From the NCBI GenBank assembly GCA_045638145.1, contig JAZUAU010000019.1:39730-103729 (forward strand): DNA of 64,000 bases, written 5' to 3'. The stretch is from SFWF01 sp045638145. GTDB taxonomy: Bacteria; Bacillota; Clostridia; Oscillospirales; Acutalibacteraceae. Every line of letters starts with the position of its first letter. Within the stretch, counting starts at the first letter, position 1. The notes under the pieces were generated by a model. That model worked only from the letters and a program-made list of their open reading frames with translations, did not search any database and was not told the origin of the DNA. Shown here piece by piece: positions 7,911 through 16,565 of the stretch. Position numbers and translations under genes: made by a program.

Positions 7911-9083
7911 TTGATTCTGTTCTGTTTTCATAAATTTTATAAATTGCTCTGCTGTTCTTCCCGAAAGTCCACCGTTGGCTACACCCCATTTTTTTGCTTC
8001 GGCAATTATAATGTCGTCTGCGAGGTCAAGTCCATCAATCTCGGCAAGATAGAGCGCCATATCAAGGAATTCGCTCTGCGTTGGCTTGGGATAGTAAATC
8101 ATAAGACCAAAACGCTCGGAAAGTGAGATCTTTTCTTGAATTGATTCGTTTCTATGAATGTCATCACTACCCTCGCGCTCGGTAAAGGTTTCCTTGATTA
8201 TATGACGGCGATTTGATGTTGCATAAATAAGCACATTTTCGGGTTTTTCCTGAAGGCCACCCTCGATTGCTGCTTTAAGATATTTATACTCCACCTCAAA
8301 ATCCTCGAATGAAAGGTCGTCCATATAAACAATGAAACGGTAATTGCGGGACTTGAGGGATTCGGTAAGTGCTCCAAGATGTACAAACTGATGCTTTTGA
8401 ACCTGAATCATACGAAGACCCTTGTCAAAGAACATATTAAGCACAGCCTTTATGCTGGTTGATTTCCCCGTGCCGCTGTCACCGTAGAGGAGCACATTAT
8501 TACCCGCACCGCCCGAAACAAAGGCATCGGTGTTTGTAATAAGCTTGTGCTTTTGGGTGCAATAGCCCTTTATTCTGTCGAAGGATGCCTCTTTTATATG
8601 AGAAACTGGAACGATTTCACCGTCATCCTTCATATAGAAGGCTTTATTTATGCCGAAAGAGCCAACACCGTTTTCGGCATAAAAGACTTTGACATTCTGA
8701 TAAAACTCATCAAAGTCGCGGCTTTTCGACAGAGAATCGGAAAATTCGGCTATAAGAGCGCTTTTTCTTGCATCCTCGTTGCTGAGGCTTCTGCCGATCG
8801 GAGAATAATTTTTAAGAAGTGTCAGACTTTCCGAAGCGGTGTCGGAAAAGAATATATCGTATATTTGCCGAATATCCTCTATTGCGAAATTCTCACAACT
8901 ACCCTTGCCACAGCGTCTTTCAAGAGAGAGGGAAAAGGGATTTTCATCGAGCATAATTCTGTTTGCAATAAAGTGACGCAAAATATTTCCCTCTAAGGAA
9001 TACGACTCAGCAAACTCAATAAGCTCGCGAAGATTAATGTCTGACAGCGTTTTTATAAATTCGGATTCTTTATAAAGATACAT
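7902..9083 (-). CDS. DUF815-type AAA+ ATPase
   Basis: Predicted P-loop ATPase of the DUF815 family, whose biological role is unknown. The Walker A motif is LYGDSGTGKSTS and the Walker B-like acidic stretch is FIVYMDDLSFE. A downstream arginine-rich stretch and SERFGLMIYYPKP are typical of the family. An N-terminal domain of about 170 residues precedes the ATPase core. The second ATG (9083) is chosen because GAGG sits about 9 bases before it. The first ATG (9092) touches the GAGG directly and is unlikely to be used. It is a single gene with its own upstream -10 element. Confidence 0.85.
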   Translation of the reverse strand: MYLYKESEFIKTLSDINLRELIEFAESYSLEGNILRHFIANRIMLDENPFSLSLERRCGKGSCENFAIEDIRQIYDIFFSDTASESLTLLKNYSPIGRSLSNEDARKSALIAEFSDSLSKSRDFDEFYQNVKVFYAENGVGSFGINKAFYMKDDGEIVPVSHIKEASFDRIKGYCTQKHKLITNTDAFVSGGAGNNVLLYGDSGTGKSTSIKAVLNMFFDKGLRMIQVQKHQFVHLGALTESLKSRNYRFIVYMDDLSFEDFEVEYKYLKAAIEGGLQEKPENVLIYATSNRRHIIKETFTEREGSDDIHRNESIQEKISLSERFGLMIYYPKPTQSEFLDMALYLAEIDGLDLADDIIIAEAKKWGVANGGLSGRTAEQFIKFMKTEQNQKI

Positions 9084-9121
9084 TACTATCATCCTCTAAT
9101 GTAAAATCATAATTTGCAAGC

Positions 9122-9130
9122 ATTATAACA
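9122..9130 (-). promoter_or_regulatory. Extended -10 promoter of the DUF815 ATPase gene
   Basis: On the minus strand, TGTTATAAT forms an extended -10 (TGn plus perfect TATAAT) about 40 bases before the start. No convincing -35 is seen. Confidence 0.5.
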
Positions 9131-9207
9131 CACTTTTGAAAATTTTTGTATCTTTTTTTCGAATTTTATATTATTATATAGTTAAAGAACCTGAAAAGAG
9201 GTAAAAA

Positions 9208-9654
9208 ATGCAGGAATTTTTAATGAAAGACATTTTCCCGCTTATTGAAGAGGGAATTAAAAACGGCGGAAAATATCGATTTTATCCAAAGGGAGACAGT
9301 ATGCTCCCACTCATCCGTGAGGGGATAGACTCGGTAGTACTTATAGAAGCATCAAAGGTCAATAAATATGATATGGTTCTTTATATAAGAGAAGACGGGA
9401 GCTATGTACTACACAGAGTAGTAAAGGCGGAAGCAAACGGCTTCTCATTGTGCGGTGATAATCAGTGTGTTATTGAGCGCGGAATAAAGCCCAAACAGAT
9501 AAAAGCGGCGGTTGCAGGCTTTTACAGGGGAGAAGAGTATGTTCCTGCAGACGATCCAAGGCACATAAAATATGCAAAGGAGCGTATCGCTTCAATTCCA
9601 TTCAGACATTTTAAGGCGCACGTAAAAGGACTGATAAAGAAATTAAAAGGATGA
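9208..9654 (+). CDS. SipW-like S24/S26 family peptidase lacking a membrane anchor
   Basis: Related to signal peptidases of the S26 group or S24 self-cleaving proteins. Box B is KGDSMLPLIREG with the nucleophile Ser (about residue 36). The second catalytic region is MVLYIREDGSYVLHRVV, where a His (HRVV) replaces the lysine of standard LepB, as in ER/SipW-type enzymes. SLCGDNQC resembles the GDN box. No hydrophobic transmembrane segment is present, which is unusual for a signal peptidase. It sits just before the VTC-DUF4956-lipoprotein genes. Substrate unknown. Confidence 0.75.
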   Translation: MQEFLMKDIFPLIEEGIKNGGKYRFYPKGDSMLPLIREGIDSVVLIEASKVNKYDMVLYIREDGSYVLHRVVKAEANGFSLCGDNQCVIERGIKPKQIKAAVAGFYRGEEYVPADDPRHIKYAKERIASIPFRHFKAHVKGLIKKLKG

Positions 9655-9681
9655 GCATATCTCGAGGATATGTTCATCCTT
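9647..9681 (+). terminator. Hairpin overlapping the end of the peptidase gene
   Basis: A 15-bp stem AAGGATGAGCATATC (9647-9661) / GATATGTTCATCCTT (9667-9681), with a 5-base loop and one G-U pair. The stem includes the stop codon. There is no T run, so this is either a weak terminator or an RNA-processing/stability hairpin. Confidence 0.55.
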
Positions 9682-9739
9682 CGTTCATATACAGGGCAAA
9701 TTTTGACCGTAAAATTATATTTTAGAAGGGAGGAAAATT

Positions 9740-10423
9740 ATGAAAAATACAAATGTTTTTAAAAGATACGAAACCAAGTATATTCTTAACGAATCTCAAA
9801 AGCAGGCGGTAATGGTAGAGGTGCTTCGCAGAATGGTGCCTGATCCACACGGCGAGAGCACTGTGAGGAATATTTATTTTGATACTCCCGACTATCGTCT
9901 TATCAGAAACTCCAATGATAAGCCTGTTTACAAGGAAAAATTTCGTATCAGAAGCTATAAAACGGCAGATGACAATACCACCGTGTTTGCCGAAATTAAG
10001 AAGAAATACAAATCGGTTGTTTATAAACGCAGAATAGATATGAAGTGGAGTGTGGCTAAAGCCTTTTCGGAAAGAGGTGCTTTGCCCAAGAACTCTCAGA
10101 TCGCCCGAGAGATAGACTATTTTTTCAAGTTTTACGGAGCGCTTGCTCCTACCATGTTTATTTCATATGACAGAAAGTCTTTTTTTGAGGGTGAGTTTAA
10201 AGCAACCTTTGATGAGAATATATTATACAGAAATTATGATTTAGGCCTCAATGCTCCGCCGAAGGGAAAAAGTGTGCTGGATGAGGGGCTTACCCTTATG
10301 GAGCTTAAGTCTCCCGAAGCCATTCCTCTCTGGATGACAAAAATTCTGAGCAGTAATAAAATCTATAAAACCTCTTTTTCAAAATACGGAGAAGCATATA
10401 AAAAGATACTTAAGGAGAAATAA
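9740..10423 (+). CDS. VTC-domain protein (polyphosphate polymerase-like)
   Basis: Belongs to the VTC superfamily of triphosphate-tunnel enzymes. The yeast relative Vtc4 polymerises polyphosphate from ATP. Tunnel-type basic and acidic strands are visible: FKRYETKYIL near the N-terminus, FDTPDYRLIR, KEKFRIRSY, FAEIKKKYKSVVYKRR and a late EGLTLMELKSP. Length is 227 aa, a single domain without a membrane part. GGGAGG precedes the ATG. The stop overlaps the DUF4956 start by one base. VTC plus DUF4956 is a recurring pair in Clostridia. Polyphosphate synthesis is inferred, not shown. Confidence 0.85.
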   Translation: MKNTNVFKRYETKYILNESQKQAVMVEVLRRMVPDPHGESTVRNIYFDTPDYRLIRNSNDKPVYKEKFRIRSYKTADDNTTVFAEIKKKYKSVVYKRRIDMKWSVAKAFSERGALPKNSQIAREIDYFFKFYGALAPTMFISYDRKSFFEGEFKATFDENILYRNYDLGLNAPPKGKSVLDEGLTLMELKSPEAIPLWMTKILSSNKIYKTSFSKYGEAYKKILKEK

Positions 10424-11112
10424 TGATGAACAGTTTATTTGAAAGCATATTTAACACTACTCTTGTACAGACAACCTTAACACCTACGGATTTCCTTTTG
10501 GCGGTGAGCGCATCGCTTCTGATAGGCGCTTTTTTAGCAGTTGCCTGCTCTGTTAAAACCCGCAACAGCCAAAGCTTTATTCTCACAATGCTGCTTCTCC
10601 CCGCGGTAGTTTGTGTAGTGATTATGATGGTAAACGGTAATATCGGTGCCGGTGTTGCAGTAGCGGGAGCCTTCAGTCTTGTCCGCTTCCGTTCTGCACC
10701 GGGTACTGCGAAGGATATAGTTACTATTTTTATGGCAATGGGCGCAGGACTTATCTGCGGAATGGGTTATATCGGCTATGCCGCGCTTTTCTCCGTTGTT
10801 CTTGGTATTGTAATGGTGGTCTATAATATACTTACGGTAAAAACGGCGCTCGGCACCAGAATCCTCAATATTACTATACCGGAGGATCTCAACTTTACAG
10901 AGGTTTTCGACGATATATTTGCTGAATATACAGCATCTTGTGAGCTCCTTTCCTCAAAGACTACCAATCTAGGCAGTCTTTATAAGCTTAAATACAGAGT
11001 CAGACTGAAAACAGGAAGAGATCAAAAGGCTTTTTTGGATAAGCTTCGTGAGCGCAACGGAAACTTAGAGGTAGGTCTTTCTATCAGAGAGGCGGATGGA
11101 TATGAGCTTTAA
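10423..11112 (+). CDS. DUF4956 membrane protein
   Basis: Four hydrophobic segments (about residues 20-45, 50-68, 72-85 and 95-135) are followed by a soluble C-terminal domain of about 85 residues. The loop GAFSLVRFRSAPGTAKDI between helices is the conserved hallmark of DUF4956 proteins. The function is not established. Coupling with the VTC protein (one-base overlap) suggests a membrane partner, perhaps a transporter or anchor for the polymerase. The next gene starts within its last 17 bases. Confidence 0.85.
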   Translation: MMNSLFESIFNTTLVQTTLTPTDFLLAVSASLLIGAFLAVACSVKTRNSQSFILTMLLLPAVVCVVIMMVNGNIGAGVAVAGAFSLVRFRSAPGTAKDIVTIFMAMGAGLICGMGYIGYAALFSVVLGIVMVVYNILTVKTALGTRILNITIPEDLNFTEVFDDIFAEYTASCELLSSKTTNLGSLYKLKYRVRLKTGRDQKAFLDKLRERNGNLEVGLSIREADGYEL

Positions 11113-12850
11113 TAGAGTTGCAGCAATAGTTCTTGCACTCTCCGTTTTAACCCTTTCGGGATGTGGCAAAAAAGAGGACGCTCCCGAGAAAGCGTCGATT
11201 GAATCAACATATGTATCGGAGGCCTTTGATACCGGGAATATGTTCAGCGACCGTGACCTTGATTCAAGCTATGATGAAAAGGGTGCCAAATCGGTAACGC
11301 TTAGCAACGAGAGTGTGACTGTAGCATCGGAAGGAAGCTTTATTTTTTCGGGAAGCATATCTGACGGACAAATAATAGTTGATGCAGGAAAAGAAGATAA
11401 AATACAGATTGTCCTGAATGGTGTTGAAATAACCTCGACAACCTCTGCCGCAATTTATATAAAGCAGGCAGACAAGGTTTTTATTACACTAGCCGAAAAT
11501 AGTGAGAACAGACTTACAAATAATAACGGCTTTACACCCGATGGAGAAACTAATGTGGACGGTGTAATTTTTTCAAAGGATGACCTCACCTTAAACGGAA
11601 AGGGAAGCCTTACTATAGAGTCTGCAGACCACGGAATAGTTTCAAAGGATGACCTTGTAATAACAGAAGGAAATTATAATATTACCGCTACAGCTCATGC
11701 TATTTCAGGCAAGGACAGTATAAGAATAGCGGGTGGAGATATAAACCTTACCTCTGGCAAGGACGGACTTCACGCCGAGAATACTGAGGACACAGAGCTC
11801 GGCTTTATTTATCAGAATGGCGGCAGTATTAAGGCTCAGTGTGACGGCGACGGTATGGATGCTTCGGCAAAGCTGCAGATTGACGGCGGCAGTTTCGATA
11901 TAATAAGTGGCGGAGGTGCGGCAGAAGCTCCCGCTCATATTGAATCTTTTAAACCGGGCAATTACGGCGGCTATACCGAAGAGACCGACACACCGAGCAC
12001 AAAGGGAATAAAGGCGAGCGGAAGTCTCATTATAACAAAGGGCGATTTTAGGCTCGATTCGGCAGATGATGCGATTCATTCAAATACCTCGGTAGAAATA
12101 ACGGGTGGCAGCTTTGAAATTGCTTCGGGAGATGATGGCTTCCACGCCGACAATGCCCTTTATATTTCTGACGGCAGTATAAATATTACCAAAAGCTATG
12201 AAGGACTTGAAGGACTAACGATAGATATCCTCGGCGGAGATATCAAGGTAGTCGCAAGCGACGACGGACTTAATGCCGCGGGCGGAAATGACCAAAGCGG
12301 TTTTGGTGGCCCGGGTGGAGGTGGTCGTCCCGACCAATTCGGCGCGAGCAGTGATAGTTTTATAAAGATAATGGGCGGAAAGCTGTATGTAAATGCCGCA
12401 GGCGACGGAATTGATTCAAACGGCGCGCTTTATGTATCGGGTGGCGAGACCTATGTTGACGGCCCTACAAACAGCGGAAACGGTGCGCTCGATTATGGCT
12501 CAACCGCTGAAATATCGGGCGGTATATTTATTGCGGTCGGCGCCGCAGGAATGAGCACGGGCTTTACCTCAGGCTCAACACAGGGTGCAATTTTAACGAA
12601 CTGCTCTGGCGGAGCAGGCGTTACGGTAACTCTCAAAAATTCTGAGAAAGATGAAATTTTCAGCTATACACCGTCTAAAAATTATAGCTCGGTAGTGCTA
12701 AGTCACCCCGAAATAGTAAAAGGGGAGAAGTACACTCTGACTGTCGGCTCATATTCGCTAAAAATAGAGATGGAGGAAATCATTTACGGCTCATCAGGCG
12801 GCATGGGCGGTGGGCGCCCCGGTATGGGCGGCCCTGCGCGTCCCTACTGA
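11096..12850 (+). CDS. Carbohydrate-binding (Cthe_2159/DUF4353-like) lipoprotein
   Basis: Predicted cell-surface lipoprotein. A short signal peptide ends in the lipobox LSGC (Cys about 23). The body is a right-handed beta-helix-like array with many repeats of the type SDGxxxxxGGxI, including SADHGIVSKDDLVIT, SGDDGFHADNALYIS and AAGDGIDSNGALYVSGG. This matches the family whose clostridial member Cthe_2159 binds acidic polysaccharide. The C-terminus is Gly/Pro-rich. The ATG at 11096 gives GAGAGG spacing of 3; a second ATG at 11102 has better spacing (9). It overlaps DUF4956, completing a VTC-DUF4956-lipoprotein operon. Confidence 0.82.
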   Translation: MDMSFNRVAAIVLALSVLTLSGCGKKEDAPEKASIESTYVSEAFDTGNMFSDRDLDSSYDEKGAKSVTLSNESVTVASEGSFIFSGSISDGQIIVDAGKEDKIQIVLNGVEITSTTSAAIYIKQADKVFITLAENSENRLTNNNGFTPDGETNVDGVIFSKDDLTLNGKGSLTIESADHGIVSKDDLVITEGNYNITATAHAISGKDSIRIAGGDINLTSGKDGLHAENTEDTELGFIYQNGGSIKAQCDGDGMDASAKLQIDGGSFDIISGGGAAEAPAHIESFKPGNYGGYTEETDTPSTKGIKASGSLIITKGDFRLDSADDAIHSNTSVEITGGSFEIASGDDGFHADNALYISDGSINITKSYEGLEGLTIDILGGDIKVVASDDGLNAAGGNDQSGFGGPGGGGRPDQFGASSDSFIKIMGGKLYVNAAGDGIDSNGALYVSGGETYVDGPTNSGNGALDYGSTAEISGGIFIAVGAAGMSTGFTSGSTQGAILTNCSGGAGVTVTLKNSEKDEIFSYTPSKNYSSVVLSHPEIVKGEKYTLTVGSYSLKIEMEEIIYGSSGGMGGGRPGMGGPARPY

Positions 12851-12921
12851 TAAAATATAACCCTTTCATTTTAGAGAATAATAGTGTATAATAATACAGT
12901 ATTACAGAAGTTGAAAGGATT

Positions 12922-13746
12922 ATGGGTATGAATGAATCACTGTTAAAAATCTGGGAAAGCCTAAAGGCGGCTGTGCCAAAGGTTGCGTTTGCTATCGTTG
13001 TTTTGATAGTAGGTTACCTATTTATAAAGATTTTCATCAAGATAATGAAAAATGCCTTGCGCAGATTTAATCTGGATGAGTCGCTTATAGGCTTTTTCGT
13101 AAAGGCGATAAAAATAGTTGGCTATATCGTTCTGGCTATATGCGCCCTCGCCATTCTCGGAGTACCCACAACCGGTATGGTTGCGGCAATGTCTGCAGCC
13201 GCAGTTGCTATTTCGCTTGCGCTTAAGGACAGCCTCTCGAATATTGCCTCGGGAATTCTTCTTTTAGTGTCGCACCCATTTGTTACTGGTGACTACGTAG
13301 AAGTCGGCGGAGTTTCTGGATGTGTCGTGAAGGTTGATATGCTTCAGACCGAGATAAAGACACCCGATAACCGTAAGATTATAATACCAAATTCTCAGGT
13401 CGCCTCCTCGGAAATAATTAATTACTCCAGCGAGGATGAGAGAAGAGTAGACGTTGTATTCCATATCAGCTATAATGATGATGTCGAGTTGGCTAAAAGG
13501 ATAATTCTTGATGTAGTAGATAAGCATTCTCTTATCGACAAGGAAAGAGATGAGCCCTTTGCCCGAGTAACCGCTTATGAGGAAAGCTCGGTTGTTATAA
13601 CTTGCAGAGTCTGGTGCAAAACGGATGACTTCTGGACGGTAAACTTTGACCTGCTTGAGCAGGTAAGGGTAAGATTCACCGAAGAAGGGGTAAACATTCC
13701 GTACAATAAGCTTGATGTTCATATAGTTAAAGAAGAAAAACAGTAA
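12922..13746 (+). CDS. Small-conductance mechanosensitive channel (MscS family)
   Basis: Opens under membrane tension to release solutes during osmotic downshock. Three N-terminal helices are present (about 20-40, 57-78, 82-105). The pore helix AAMSAAAVAISLALKDSLSN has the Ala/Gly packing of MscS TM3. The beta domain follows with HPFVTGDYVEVGGVSG and RKIIIPNSQV. Length is 274 aa, the short MscS type. A TATAAT lies at 12887-12892, and a convincing terminator follows the gene, so it is probably monocistronic. Confidence 0.92.
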   Translation: MGMNESLLKIWESLKAAVPKVAFAIVVLIVGYLFIKIFIKIMKNALRRFNLDESLIGFFVKAIKIVGYIVLAICALAILGVPTTGMVAAMSAAAVAISLALKDSLSNIASGILLLVSHPFVTGDYVEVGGVSGCVVKVDMLQTEIKTPDNRKIIIPNSQVASSEIINYSSEDERRVDVVFHISYNDDVELAKRIILDVVDKHSLIDKERDEPFARVTAYEESSVVITCRVWCKTDDFWTVNFDLLEQVRVRFTEEGVNIPYNKLDVHIVKEEKQ

Positions 13747-13750
13747 TTTA

Positions 13751-13796
13751 AATGCCGAAAGAGTCTACACGTGACGGACTTTTTCGGCATTTTTTA
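13751..13796 (+). terminator. Intrinsic terminator after mscS
   Basis: Stem AATGCCGAAAGAGTC (13751-13765) pairs with GGACTTTTTCGGCATT (13776-13791) with small mismatches and is followed by a T run. Confidence 0.88.
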
Positions 13797-13835
13797 ACAA
13801 AATATAAATTATTCATATTTATTTGGTAATTATCC

Positions 13836-13864
13836 TTGATTTTATTGCTTTTTGCGGATATAAT
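13836..13864 (+). promoter_or_regulatory. Promoter of the PEP carboxykinase gene, with leader hairpin
   Basis: TTGATT (13836-13841), a 17-bp spacer and TATAAT (13859-13864). The 71-base leader that follows contains the inverted repeat GTTGGC (13878-13883) / GCCAAC (13898-13903), which might be an operator or a small RNA hairpin. Confidence 0.8.
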
Positions 13865-13935
13865 GTAGTTGGTGTAAGTTGGCTTTGAATGATAGAGGCC
13901 AACACAATATAATTGCCTAAAAAGGAGAATTTATC

Positions 13936-15714
13936 ATGACAAATAACGCTACTGTATTAAAATGGCTGGAAGAGATGAAAGAGCTTCTTTCTCCCGACAA
14001 AACCGTTTGGATTGACGGCAGCGATGAGCAGCGCGATGAGCTTCGTCGTTTAGCTTGTGAACTTGGCGAGCTTACCGAGCTTAATCAGGAAAAGCTTCCC
14101 GGATGCTATCTTCACCGTACAAACCCTAACGATGTTGCGCGTGTAGAAGACCGTACTTTCATCTGTACTACTGATAAGGAAACAGCAGGTCCCACCAACA
14201 ACTGGTGCGCACCCGCCGAAATGTATGAAAAACTTTACAAGATTGCACGCGGCAGCTATAAGGGTCGTACTATGTACATTATCCCTTATTCTATGGGCCC
14301 CATTGGTTCCCCCCTCGCAAAGATCGGAATTGAGATTACCGACTCTGTTTACGTTGTTCTCAATATGCTTATTATGACCCGCGTTTCCTCAAAGGTTCTT
14401 GAGGTGCTCGGCGATTCTAACGACTGGGTTCGCGGTCTCCATTCTCGTTGTGATGTTGACCCTGAAAACCGTTACATCTGCCACTTCCCTGAGGATAATA
14501 CCATTATCTCTGTTAACTCGGGCTACGGCGGAAACGTTCTTCTTGGTAAAAAGTGCTTTGCTCTTCGTATCGCATCTTATCAGGGCTGGAAGGAAGGCTG
14601 GATGGCTGAGCATATGCTTATCCTCGGCCTCCAGAATCCCAAGGGTGAGATTAAGTACATTGCAGCTGCGTTCCCCTCTGCTTGCGGAAAGACCAACCTC
14701 GCAATGCTCATTCCTCCCAAGTATCTTCGCGATAAAGGCTATAAGATTTGGACCGTTGGCGACGATATTTCTTGGATGCGCATAGGACCTGACGGTTACC
14801 TCTATGCAATCAACCCCGAGAACGGATTTTTCGGTGTTGCTCCCGGAACCAATGAGCATTCTAACTTTAACGCTCTTGAGTCTACAAAGAAAAATACTAT
14901 CTTTACAAACGTAGCTCTTGATCAGAACGACAACACCGTTTGGTGGGAAGGTCTCAATAAGAACCTCCCCGAGAACGCACTTGATTGGAAGGGCAATCCG
15001 TGGGATCCTGCTAAGTTCAATAAGGCAGACAAGACCACCTGCGCTGCTCATCCCAACTCCAGATTTACCGCCCCCGCAGAGAACTGCCCCTGTATCTCTG
15101 ATGAGTTCAATAAGGGTCAGGGTGTTCGCATTTCTGCTATCGTATTCGGCGGTCGCCGCGCTAAGTGTGCACCCCTCGTTTACCAGTCAAAGAACTGGGA
15201 GAACGGTGTGTTCGTAGGCTCTGCTATGGCTTCTGAGACTACCGCAGCTGCTGCAGGTGCAGTAGGTGTTGTACGTCGCGATCCTATGGCTATGCTGCCC
15301 TTCTGCGGCTACCATATGGGCGACTACTTCGCACATTGGGTCGAAATGGGCAAGAAGCTTGGCGATAAGGCTGCCAAGATCTTCAACGTTAATTGGTTCA
15401 GAAACGACGATGAAGGCAACTTCATTTGGCCCGGTTTCGGTGACAATATGCGTGTTCTCAACTGGATCATCGACCGTTGCGAAGGCAAGGCTGATGCTAC
15501 CGAGACCGCTATCGGTTATGTTCCGATGCCTGAGGACATCGACCTTACCGACCTTGATATGGATATGGATACCCTTAAGGACATCCTTACCGTTGATAAG
15601 GAAGTATGGACTAAGGAAGCAGCAGAAATTGAAGAGCATTACAAGAAGTTTGGCGACAAGCTTCCCGCAGAGCTTCGCACTCAGCTTGATGCGCTCAAGG
15701 CAGCTCTTAAATAA
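13936..15714 (+). CDS. pckG: Phosphoenolpyruvate carboxykinase (GTP)
   Basis: Interconverts oxaloacetate and PEP using GTP/GDP, working in gluconeogenesis or, in fermenters, in CO2 fixation toward succinate. The kinase P-loop is AAAFPSACGKTNLAM (about 238-252), whose SACGKTN marks the GTP-dependent class. MYIIPYSMGPIGSP, RYICHFPEDN, VGDDISWM and CAAHPNSRFTAPAENCP are also class-typical. Length is 592 aa, versus about 540 for ATP enzymes. Codon use is strongly biased (CGT/CGC for Arg, C-ending codons) compared with neighbours, suggesting high expression. The strong promoter and terminator make it monocistronic. Confidence 0.96.
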   Translation: MTNNATVLKWLEEMKELLSPDKTVWIDGSDEQRDELRRLACELGELTELNQEKLPGCYLHRTNPNDVARVEDRTFICTTDKETAGPTNNWCAPAEMYEKLYKIARGSYKGRTMYIIPYSMGPIGSPLAKIGIEITDSVYVVLNMLIMTRVSSKVLEVLGDSNDWVRGLHSRCDVDPENRYICHFPEDNTIISVNSGYGGNVLLGKKCFALRIASYQGWKEGWMAEHMLILGLQNPKGEIKYIAAAFPSACGKTNLAMLIPPKYLRDKGYKIWTVGDDISWMRIGPDGYLYAINPENGFFGVAPGTNEHSNFNALESTKKNTIFTNVALDQNDNTVWWEGLNKNLPENALDWKGNPWDPAKFNKADKTTCAAHPNSRFTAPAENCPCISDEFNKGQGVRISAIVFGGRRAKCAPLVYQSKNWENGVFVGSAMASETTAAAAGAVGVVRRDPMAMLPFCGYHMGDYFAHWVEMGKKLGDKAAKIFNVNWFRNDDEGNFIWPGFGDNMRVLNWIIDRCEGKADATETAIGYVPMPEDIDLTDLDMDMDTLKDILTVDKEVWTKEAAEIEEHYKKFGDKLPAELRTQLDALKAALK

Positions 15715-15724
15715 TTGATTTTTT

Positions 15725-15760
15725 AAGCCTCATCTGTTTTATTTCAGATGAGGCTTTTTA
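15725..15760 (+). terminator. Intrinsic terminator after pckG
   Basis: AAGCCTCATCTG (15725-15736) / CAGATGAGGCTT (15745-15756) with an 8-base loop and a T run. Confidence 0.92.
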
Positions 15761-15772
15761 AACGGTGATACC

Positions 15773-16432
15773 ATGATTACTTATGAAGAAATAAAACACA
15801 ATGACGACATTAAAACATATATCACAAAGGCTGACGAGTCACTTCGAGCTCTTGGTTTTACCGAGCATAGCTTTGCCCACGTTACCAAGGTTGCGGTAAC
15901 TGCTGCCTACATTCTCGAAAGGCTTGGCTTTTCTGCTCATGATATAGAGCTTGCAAAGATTGCAGGTCATCTTCACGATATAGGAAATCTTGTAAACAGA
16001 ATCGAACATTCGCAAAGCGGTGCTGTTATGGCATTCAGAATACTTGATAATCTCGGTTTTTCAGCTGAAGATACATCCACTATCGTAACGGCAATCGGAA
16101 ATCACGACGAAGGTACGGGTGTGCCTGTAAGCCCAGTTGCTGCGGCGCTTATTCTTGCCGATAAAAGTGATGTAAGAAGAAGTCGCGTCAGAAATACTGA
16201 TCTCAGCTCCTTTGATATTCACGACCGTGTTAACTATTCGGTTGTAAGCTCCATACTTTCGATAGGGGAGGACAACAAGGATATAACCCTTAATCTCGAG
16301 ATTGATACCACAATCAGCTCGGTTATGGACTATTTTGAGATATTCATCGGCCGTATGGTGCTTTGCAGAAAGGCAGCAGAAATGCTCGGTCTCAAGTTTA
16401 AACTTGTAATAAATAATCAAACCTTGCTATAA
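15773..16432 (+). CDS. HD-domain phosphohydrolase
   Basis: Metal-dependent HD-superfamily hydrolase. The residues are visible in order: HVTKVA (first His), HLHDIG (HD pair), GNHDEG and LADKSDVRRSRVR (late Asp). Length is 219 aa. No partner domain (GYP, RelA, GAF) is present. The substrate cannot be inferred; nucleotides are common for the family. It begins just after the pckG terminator and no strong promoter is seen, so read-through from pckG is possible. Confidence 0.82.
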   Translation: MITYEEIKHNDDIKTYITKADESLRALGFTEHSFAHVTKVAVTAAYILERLGFSAHDIELAKIAGHLHDIGNLVNRIEHSQSGAVMAFRILDNLGFSAEDTSTIVTAIGNHDEGTGVPVSPVAAALILADKSDVRRSRVRNTDLSSFDIHDRVNYSVVSSILSIGEDNKDITLNLEIDTTISSVMDYFEIFIGRMVLCRKAAEMLGLKFKLVINNQTLL

Positions 16433-16565
16433 AGTTCAATAATTCTTATAGTTTCTTACAATCTTTTAATAAACATAGATCTTTTTCTTTATTTTATCGG
16501 TACAATCTGCTAAAATCAAACTGTCAGGTAAAAATAGTAATAGTAAGTATATCAAGGAGAAAACA

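Noticed and set aside
7575..8126. Open plus-strand frame of 183 codons running from the LCP tail into the DUF815 gene
   Set aside because: It crosses a terminator and overlaps two convergent real genes; its composition is repeat-derived.
14389..15051. Long minus-strand frame within pckG (220 codons)
   Set aside because: It arises from the strong codon bias of pckG on the other strand; no start site or recognisable motif.
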